From Magicicada septendecula (Eukaryota; Arthropoda; Insecta; Hemiptera; Cicadidae): a stretch of 64,000 bases of DNA. The notes under the pieces were generated by a model. It worked only from the letters and a program-made list of their open reading frames with translations. It made no database searches and had not been told where the DNA came from. The translations under genes and the position numbers were made by a program. The DNA lies in assembly GCA_034769895.1 (NCBI GenBank), contig CM068367.1:110344654-110408653 (forward strand). Direction: 5' to 3'. Of this stretch, positions 58,201 to 64,000 are shown in pieces. The first letter of the stretch is position 1. The number at the start of each line of letters is the position of its first letter.

Positions 58201-59470
58201 AGCCTTAGCCTCCCCTACTAGTCGCCTCCAAACACCTCGGTCCTCCAGCCTCCACCTCCAATCCCCGATACTCATCCTCTTGAGGTCATCTTCTACGTCC
58301 TATAGTCACGTTCTTCTAGGTCTTCCTTTCCTTCTTTGGCCATCTATTGTTCCGCTAAGAATTTCTTTGGACATTCTGTCGTCCTCCATGCGCATCACAA
58401 TTCCCAACCATTCCATCACATCCATCACAATTATTTCATTCTTCTGGATCTACAGCCCATGATCAGCCTTGGCCTTAGCCTCCCCTACTAGTCGCCTCCA
58501 AACACCTCGGTCCTGCAGCCTCCACCTCCAATCCCCGATACCCATCCTTCTGAAGTCATCTTCTACGTCCTATAGCCACGTTCTTCTAGGTCTTCCTTTC
58601 CTTCTTTGGCCATCTATTGTTCCGCTAAGAATTTCTTTGGACATTCTGTCGTTCTCCATGCGCATCACATGTCCCAACCATTCCATCACATCCATCACAG
58701 TCATTTCATTCCTCTGGATCTACAGCCCATGATCAGCCTTAGCCTCCCCTACTAGTCGGCTCCAAACACCTCGGTCCTCCAGCCTCCACCTCCAATCCCC
58801 GATACCCATCCTCCTGAGGTCATCTTCTACTTCCTATAGCCACGTTCTTCTAGATCTTCCTTTCTTTCTTTGGCCATCTATTGTTACGCTAAGAATTTCT
58901 TTGGACATTCTGTCGTCCTTCATGCGCATCACTTGTCCCAACCATTCCATCACATCCATCACAGTCATTTCATTCCTCTGGATCTACAGCCCATGATCAG
59001 CGTTAGCCTCCTCTACTAGTCGCCTCCAAACACCTCGGTCCTCCAGCCTCCGCCTCCAGTCCCCGATATCCATCCTCCTGAGCTCATCTTGTACGTCCTG
59101 TAGCCACTTTCTTCTAGGTCTTCCTTTCCTTCTTTGGCCATCTATTGTTCCGCTAAGAATTTCTTTGGACATTCTGTCGTCCTCCATGCGCATCACATGT
59201 CCCAACCATTCCATCACATCCATCACAGTCATTTCATTCCTCTGGATCTACAGCCCACGATCAGCCTTAGCCTCCCCTACTAGTCGCCTCCAAAGACCTC
59301 GGTCCTCCAGCCTCCACCTCCAATCCCCGATATCAATCCTTCTGAAGTCATCTTCTACGTCCTATAGCCACGTTCTTCTAGGTCTTCCTTTCCATCTTTG
59401 GCCATCTATTGGCCCGCTAAGAATTTCTTTGTGTATTCTGTCGTCCTCCATGCGCATCACATGTGCCAAC
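55265..59470 (-). repeat. Tandem array: ~16 copies of a ~264-bp LINE 3' terminus
   Basis: The marker TTCATTCCTCTGG (CTTCTGG in one unit) recurs at about 55278, 55540, 55795, 56058, 56319, 56588, 56853, 57117, 57378, 57643, 57907, 58170, 58435, 58708, 58970 and 59233, a mean period of 264 bp. Read on the minus strand each unit encodes MEWLGHVMRMEDDRMSKEIL, then GQRRKGRPRRTWL, then [14 protein letters not shown] and GEAKADHGL with a stop. This is a complete LINE C-terminus followed directly by the next unit. Type A units have TAG after R-T-W-L and EDDLRR; type B have CAG and EYELRR. Order left to right: A B B B A A A A B B B A A A B A. Unit 4 has an extra stop and unit 11 a 1-bp deletion. Confidence 0.95.
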
Positions 59471-59594
59471 CAGCTGATACTCATAGACTTGGCGAATCTC
59501 ACTATGTCGTCGCCATCTATCAGTTCCTCCAATTCCCTGTTCTTCCGTATGTGCTATTCTTCACCTTCCTTCACTGGTCCAACGAATTTTCTTA
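59460..59594 (-). pseudogene. Unique upstream LINE coding segment joined to the array
   Basis: Single-copy stretch upstream (minus sense) of the first unit, encoding ELEELIDGDDIVRFAKSMSI. In other LINEs this E-L-x-x-L-x-x-x-x-D-I-V-x-x-I-x-x-x-R region precedes W-L-G-H-V-x-R-M. It shows that the array unit was cut out of a longer LINE ORF and did not start as an independent satellite. One stop is present. Confidence 0.8.
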
Positions 59595-59611
59595 ATTTAG
59601 TATTCTATTGC

Positions 59612-60290
59612 TTATCATAATTTCACTTTTATTTTTCATTTAGAATGCAGATTTTAGACTGTCGAATAAAATTTTGGAAAAATCAATTTACGTATTACAA
59701 AAGAGATCTTTTTGGTCTTAAGGTGACATTATCGAAAGATGGCAGAAGTGATCAAGAAGACATCACCTGTAAAATAAAACACGTGAGAATATTGATAGTT
59801 GCGTTGAATTATGTTGTTTGGAATGGAGAAAAAACCCATAAACCAAAAATATGATTTACTCTACTATGTTAGAAGATAGTATCGACACCCATGGTTCTGA
59901 AACTTGGGACATAAATCAAAGAGCCTCCCGAAGTAGAAAATAGCTTCTGGAGAAGGTCTGGTAGGGTGTTCAGGCTCCGTTACCTTAGAATCAAAGGTAT
60001 CAGAAGACAACTGCGAGCTGACAAAACAGTTTTATACAAAACAATTATAAATAGAAAGCACCTTGTATATCTGGCGCTTGATGTAACTGTGGTTCAAAAC
60101 GTTGTTAAATTGAGTCCGAATTAGACGACGGAATGGGATAGAGCCGGGAATCGTGGAAGGGCGACACATAGGACGAGTTGCAGGCAAGAGGTTTGCGCGG
60201 TGACTAGAACAACAGAAACCTCTGCATCTCCGAATGCAAGAGATGACAACAGTAATACCAGCATTCACACATGGATGGATGAACTTCTTT
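59612..60290. other. No recognisable feature
   Basis: AT-rich to 60000, then a mildly GC-rich patch. No supported gene. Confidence 0.4.
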
Positions 60291-60299
60291 ATTTGACTT

Positions 60300-61440
60300 C
60301 CCTATCTTCTCATTTATACATACATACATCCTTGGCTCTACAGCCCAGATCGAGCCTTGGCCTCCAAAAGTAATTGCCTCCACTTATTCCTGTCCTCAGC
60401 CATCAGCCACCAATTCACTGCTCCCAGCTTCCACGCATCACTGCCGACCTGGTCCAACCATCTAGTCTTCGGTCTTCCAATCTTCCTTTTTCCTATTGGC
60501 TTGTGTTCCACAATTCTTTTTGCCGTACGTTCGTCATCCATTGTCTGAACGGTTGGGAAATCGGACAACTGTAATGTCATTGCACGTAGCATATAATTCA
60601 TTATTATTTCTCTTTCTCCAGACTCCGTCCTATTGAATTAGCCCATAAATCTTTATCAGTAACTTCCTTTCAAACACAGCCAGCCTCGTGTTCATCAGTT
60701 TCCTTGAGTACCCAGCACTCAGAGCCATGTGTCAATACAGGCCTTATCAATGTCTTATAAAGCCTGGCTTATAATAGTTAACAGTCTTGATTTGAAACAT
60801 TTATTCAGCCCGTAGTAGCATCTATTAGCAGCCAGAATTCATCTTTCAATTTTTTTGTGAGCAGTTATTCTCAGCATCGACATATATGTCCCCAGACATA
60901 CGAAGATTTTTACTCTTTCAAAGTTATATCCATCTATTAATATATTTGAAATATTATCATTATTGCTTCCCACAGCCTTAAACTTTGTTTTATTTTCATT
61001 TATAAAAGCCCCATACTCTTAGCCGATGATTCAAGTGCTCTAAAGGCATTCTTCAGAGTATTTTCATTTCTGCTGATAATAACTATGTCTTCTGGATATG
61101 CTAGGAGGTGGACTCCTTTATTAAAAATATGTCCTCCTGATTGTATTTCAAAGTCTTGTACTACCTTTTCAAGTGCAATGTTGAACAGTAGGCAGGCTAA
61201 GGCATTTCCCTGTTTAAGTCCATTCATGGTATCAACAGAGCGGGAGAGATGTGATAAAATTCTAGTCTGGTATTTGGAGCTGGATAGCGTAGCTCTCACC
61301 ATTCTAATTAATTTTTGAGGAATATGAAGCTCATGCATGGCTTGGTAGAGCCTGTCTCTATTAACCTTGTCATTTATAACGATTTTGAAAAGGGTAGAGC
61401 TCAATGGAGCTCCCTGTCTGACGCTTTTCTTAACTATTAT
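60300..61440 (-). pseudogene. LINE reverse-transcriptase C-terminal half
   Basis: The minus strand reads RDRLYQAMHELHIPQKLIRM, GLKQGNALACLLFNIALEK, LLAYPEDIVIISRNE (catalytic YADD changed to YPED), then ENKTKFKAVG, FERVKIFVCLGTYV and LAVFERKLLIKIYG. The last 88 codons are open: MDDERTAKRIVEHKPIG, KRKIGRPKTRWLD, WWLMAEDRNKWRQLLLEAKA, stop at 60338-60340. A (GATGTATGT)-like tail lies at 60320-60335. The 5' edge is odd: RQGAPLSSTLFKIVINDKVN precedes the RT core and itself looks like an RQG..LF motif. The closing residues EAKARSGL match the array's EAKADHGL, so the two are sister subfamilies. Confidence 0.8.
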
Positions 61441-61695
61441 TCTTTATAAAGAACTAATTTCTTGTAATTAGTGTGAACTGATATTACATGTTTGCTAAAT
61501 GATGGTCACTGATTGTTATGGTTTACTGTGCGTAGTGCGTAATATATAATTTATATATGTGTGTGCAACAAATTGTTGAAGAAATTTTAATTTAAATAAA
61601 ACTTACAGCTGTTTTACTGACTCTGTTCTTGAGCTGAAATGTTGCTTTAATAATCACTGCTTGCGTAACAAGACACTACACATTTTAATTGCGAG

Positions 61696-61813
61696 CAATC
61701 ATTCAGTTTGGAGGTTTCTATTTGTGGGCTTCAAAATTTATGGTTACGCAGTTGGTTTGCTGTAGAAACGGAAAATATTGCATATAAAGTAATCTTCTTC
61801 AAACTAACAACTC
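61696..61813. repeat. Repeat R8, copy 1 (left part)
   Basis: CAATCATT, then GGTTTCTATTT, GTGGGCTTCAAAATTTATGG, TTGGTTTGCTGTA and TATAAAGTAATCTT match 63518-63653. Interrupted at 61813 by the R7 insertion; continues at 62358 with AATATTGTGTGAG. Roughly 90% identical. Confidence 0.85.
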
Positions 61814-62345
61814 CTCTTTGCTGAAGCCTCGACCTCTTCCTTCCTTACCTGCGAACTATCAGCGCCTCAGAACCACCACCGCCGATTCGGGTCAAAGGTC
61901 CTCGGGCGCTTTTTGACGACCCGCCATAAAGCCATCCTCGCAATAACATCAGCCCCCAGCCCAGAGTTCACATCTGAAAACAGTCATTTATTCCCTCCTT
62001 ACCCACCTCCTAGCATGCTGAGCCAGCTGCTTGTTGCTGTTAACTTGGTAACCGGCACGGGGGCTCTCTGCCTCGCAGGAAGCGACCGACTCCTCAAGGC
62101 GTCTGCTAGCTGGGGTTGAGACAGGCAACATCTGTTGCCTGCATCGGTTCCAGCGGCAGTGTCATTAAAGTACAAGTTTTCTTTCTCCCCAGCCTTCTGC
62201 GTTAACGCGTTGGCGGTTTCTTAACCAGTTTTAGGCTACCTGTTGACTGAACCAGACTTAGTTTATCTTCTGGCAGCCATTGGGCACGACCCAGATGCTG
62301 CAATCAAGCCACGGGGGCAAAGACGCCCAGCACACACAATGCAAT
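61814..62345 (+). mobile_element. SINE-like retroposon R7, copy 2, 532 bp, 12-bp target duplication
   Basis: AACTAACAACTC occurs at 61802-61813 and 62346-62357. Removing 61814-62357 restores continuity with the uninterrupted R8 copy at 63518-63653. The GC-rich interior (61835-62175) is related to 45115-45455. The 3' part (62176-62345) has no partner here. There is no terminal inverted repeat and no long ORF, so a retroposon is the best reading. Orientation was taken from the copy pair and is arbitrary. Confidence 0.7.
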
Positions 62346-62357
62346 AACTAACAACTC

Positions 62358-63391
62358 AATATTGTGTGAGAAAAATAATGACAGACATTCACATAAAATA
62401 CTATATTGGCACAGATACGTTGACCGACATCATAATTCTATACCGGGGAAACAAAAGACAATGCGAACAGTTACTAACCCACATAAACAAAATACACAAA
62501 AACATAACATTCACTGCCGAATATGAACACAGCAAAGCATAAACTTCCTAGACCTCTCCATCACAAAATTTTAACACAGACACAAACTCAGTATATACAG
62601 AAAACCCACTACAACTGACACACTAATTGTTACACAACTCCTCCAAACACCCAATACAACACAAACTTCAGAACTATGATACATAGACTGAACAACATCC
62701 CACTAGATGAAAAAGACTACAAAGACGAACTAAACACGATAAAATATCTAGCAGAATCCAACGGATAGAACAGAACAATAGTCAATAAACTCCTACACAA
62801 AACAAACAACAGACAAAGACAGAAAACAACAGATTCATAACACTAACATACATCAATAACCACACTGAAAAAATAGCCCACAAATTAAAAAAAGCAGGAT
62901 ACAGAGTCCCATAGAAAACCACAAACAAAACAGAACACAAACTATCAAAACACACACACAAAGCACAAAACAAATTCGATCTACCTGGTGTTTACAAACT
63001 AAATTGCTCAGATTGCGACAAATTCTACATATGCGATACAGGACGCAGCTTCAAACAAAGATACATTGAACACACAAAGGCACTACACTCCACTATCGAA
63101 TCCACCTTTGCAAACCACCTCACTGAAGCAAACCATACATACAAAAACATCGACAATAACATGGATATTCTATACGTACACACAAAAGTCCGAAAACTAG
63201 ACACTCTTGAACAACTGGAAATATACAAACACACAAAAACACATAAAAACGACATCCTAAACGAACAGACAAAATTAAAATCACACGCAGTATTCGAACA
63301 TATCACACCCCACACACACAACATCGATCCTTCAAAAGTCGACACCGTCGCCAAAAACAAGACGGACAGCGCTTCCAGTGGCGGCCTCTGA
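62358..63391 (+). pseudogene. Penelope-like polyprotein: RT palm remnant and GIY-YIG endonuclease
   Basis: DRHSHKILYWHRYVD then, after a 1-nt insertion inside the catalytic YVDD box (near 62417), DIIILYRGNKRQ, INKIHKNITFTAEYEH, more stops, FITLTYINNHTEKIAHKLKK, GVYKLNCSDCDKFYICDTGR and FKQRYIEHTKA. It ends SASSGGL with TGA 63389-63391. The GIY-YIG half-motif YIG is YIC here. Codon usage is A/C-rich and almost devoid of T at wobble, unlike the surroundings. The 5' part is missing. The left edge abuts repeat R8. The element is dead, but its C-terminal 130 codons (from about 62990) are open. Confidence 0.85.
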
Positions 63392-63413
63392 CGAAGCTTA
63401 TAATAAGCGAAAA
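63388..63413 (+). ncRNA. Hammerhead-like core overlapping the PLE stop codon
   Basis: CTGACGA (63388-63394), one extra A, GCTTA-TAA-TAAGC stem-loop (5 bp), then GAAAAC. The TGA of CTGACGA is the polyprotein stop. The architecture, including the single extra base before stem II, matches the motifs at 10581-10613 and 12488-12522. The stem III palindrome is not evident, so it may be inactive. Confidence 0.4.
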
Positions 63414-63517
63414 CTGATTCAGGCTATAAGGTAAAACTTTTACGTTTTTACCAATAAAAATCTTTGTGTTCCGAGTCGGTAGTGAATTAATTATATTTAA
63501 ATAATATGTATTGGGAC

Positions 63518-63653
63518 CAATCATTTAGTCTGTAGGTTTCTATTTCGTGGGCTTCAAAATTTATGGTTACGCCGTTGGTTTGCTGTAAAAACGGAAAATA
63601 TTGCGTATAAAGTAATCTTATTTTAAAATAATAACTCAATACTGTGTGAGAAA
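63518..63653. repeat. Repeat R8, copy 2 (uninterrupted)
   Basis: Direct partner of 61696-61813 plus 62346-62370. The two copies flank the PLE coding remnant, so R8 may be a direct pseudo-LTR of that element or an older repeat into which the PLE inserted. Confidence 0.8.
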
Positions 63654-63711
63654 TGTATAACGTTTACGCCATGTGACAAAAAGCAGAAGAATCACTCGGG
63701 TCATTTAAATA

Positions 63712-64000
63712 TATGAGAGTACAAGGTGTTAGCGAACAAGTTTCCGTTAAAATCAGTTTCCTGCCGCTGCATGATTCTGTTCGCTTAACACTACAGTTAC
63801 AGTGACAGCATACCACTTCAGAGCAATGTGTCTGTTGTAATTCAGATTTACTGAAGTACTGTTGTTGCTTGTCGTCGTCTTCAGTTCGAATATCTTCTGA
63901 TGCTTGTTGTTCAAGTGAAAGGCTAATTCAATTTCGTTACACGGAACACCATCACATAACTTTGGAGAACACACGCGATCTCTAACAAAGCGTTCGTCTT
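63712..64000. repeat. Dispersed repeat R6, copy 2, running off the window
   Basis: Direct partner of 44085-44375; homology continues to the last base. Confidence 0.65.

Larger units (their letters stand above)
55250..59609 (-). mobile_element. 5'-truncated LINE with tandemly amplified 3' end, with target duplication
   Basis: ATTTAGTATTTTATT at 55250-55264 and ATTTAGTATTCTATT at 59595-59609 (14/15) directly flank the block. On the minus strand the LINE begins at 59594, right at the duplication. It reads KFVGPVKEGEE, a stop, RKNRELEELIDGDDIVRFAK, then merges into the first repeat unit at SWLAHVMRMEDDR. The 3' end at 55265-55280 is AATGAAATTAATGAAAATG-like, a short A-rich tail. So the array is either part of what was inserted or grew in place from a single inserted LINE 3' end. 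Confidence 0.8.

Noticed and set aside
55265..59470. CRISPR-like or classical centromeric satellite array
   Set aside because: Units are head-to-tail without spacers, encode a LINE C-terminus and sit in one target-site duplication.
55207..59620. Long plus-strand Pro/Ser-rich open frames through the tandem array
   Set aside because: They are the reverse-complement shadow of the LINE C-terminus. Their repeats follow the array period, and the minus-strand reading has real family motifs.

Overview
This is 64 kb of AT-rich (roughly two-thirds A+T by eye) arthropod nuclear DNA, most likely from an insect with a large, repeat-rich genome. The signs are a mariner transposon, RTE/Jockey-type LINEs, Penelope-like elements (PLEs), a tRNA-derived SINE, a hAT element with a TTF/DUF4371-type transposase, solo LTRs, and long microsatellites. 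A polyneopteran source (cockroach, termite or stick-insect type) would fit, but that is inference. I see no convincing host protein-coding gene, rRNA, genuine tRNA or CRISPR array. Nearly everything recognisable is a mobile element or its debris.

Layout. 0-9 kb: LINE 3' ends (1-200, 1741-2130), a decayed RT piece (3850-4140), two abutting LINE tails (5280-6034) with a GC-rich 3' region, and the 5' leader of an RTE element (8690-9115). 10-14 kb: two Penelope-type loci with inverted terminal repeats and hammerhead-like motifs. 14.2-17.5 kb: an almost intact RTE-type LINE with one in-frame stop between its endonuclease/RT half and its catalytic FADD box. 17.6-22.8 kb: decayed LINEs, a small perfect palindrome, and a full-length but dead mariner (21441-22769) landed 11 bp after a LINE stop codon. 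23.8-32.4 kb: related solo LTRs, three two- or three-copy dispersed repeat families and a SINE with a perfect 11-bp target duplication. 35.0-38.1 kb: a 3.1-kb hAT element with matching termini and an 8-bp target duplication, carrying only the N-terminal half of its transposase. 39-54.4 kb: more LINE 3' fragments, a 550-bp solo LTR, paired dispersed repeats and one core-promoter-like segment near 51.93 kb.

55.25-59.61 kb is the most unusual part. A 5'-truncated LINE on the minus strand ends in about 16 head-to-tail copies of its own C-terminal/3'-terminal ~264 bp, and the whole 4.3-kb block sits between a 15-bp target-site duplication (14/15 identical). The units fall into two subtypes, one with a TAG where the other has CAG, in mosaic order. 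60.3-63.5 kb holds another LINE, a 532-bp insertion with a perfect 12-bp duplication that cuts one copy of a flanking repeat, and a PLE C-terminus whose stop codon lies inside a hammerhead-like core.

The elements do not form a pathway. They record successive insertions, and several loci (R3 at 29.5/32.0 kb, the 61.8-kb insertion, the PLEs, the SINE, the hAT) allow filled/empty-site or target-duplication reasoning directly from the sequence.
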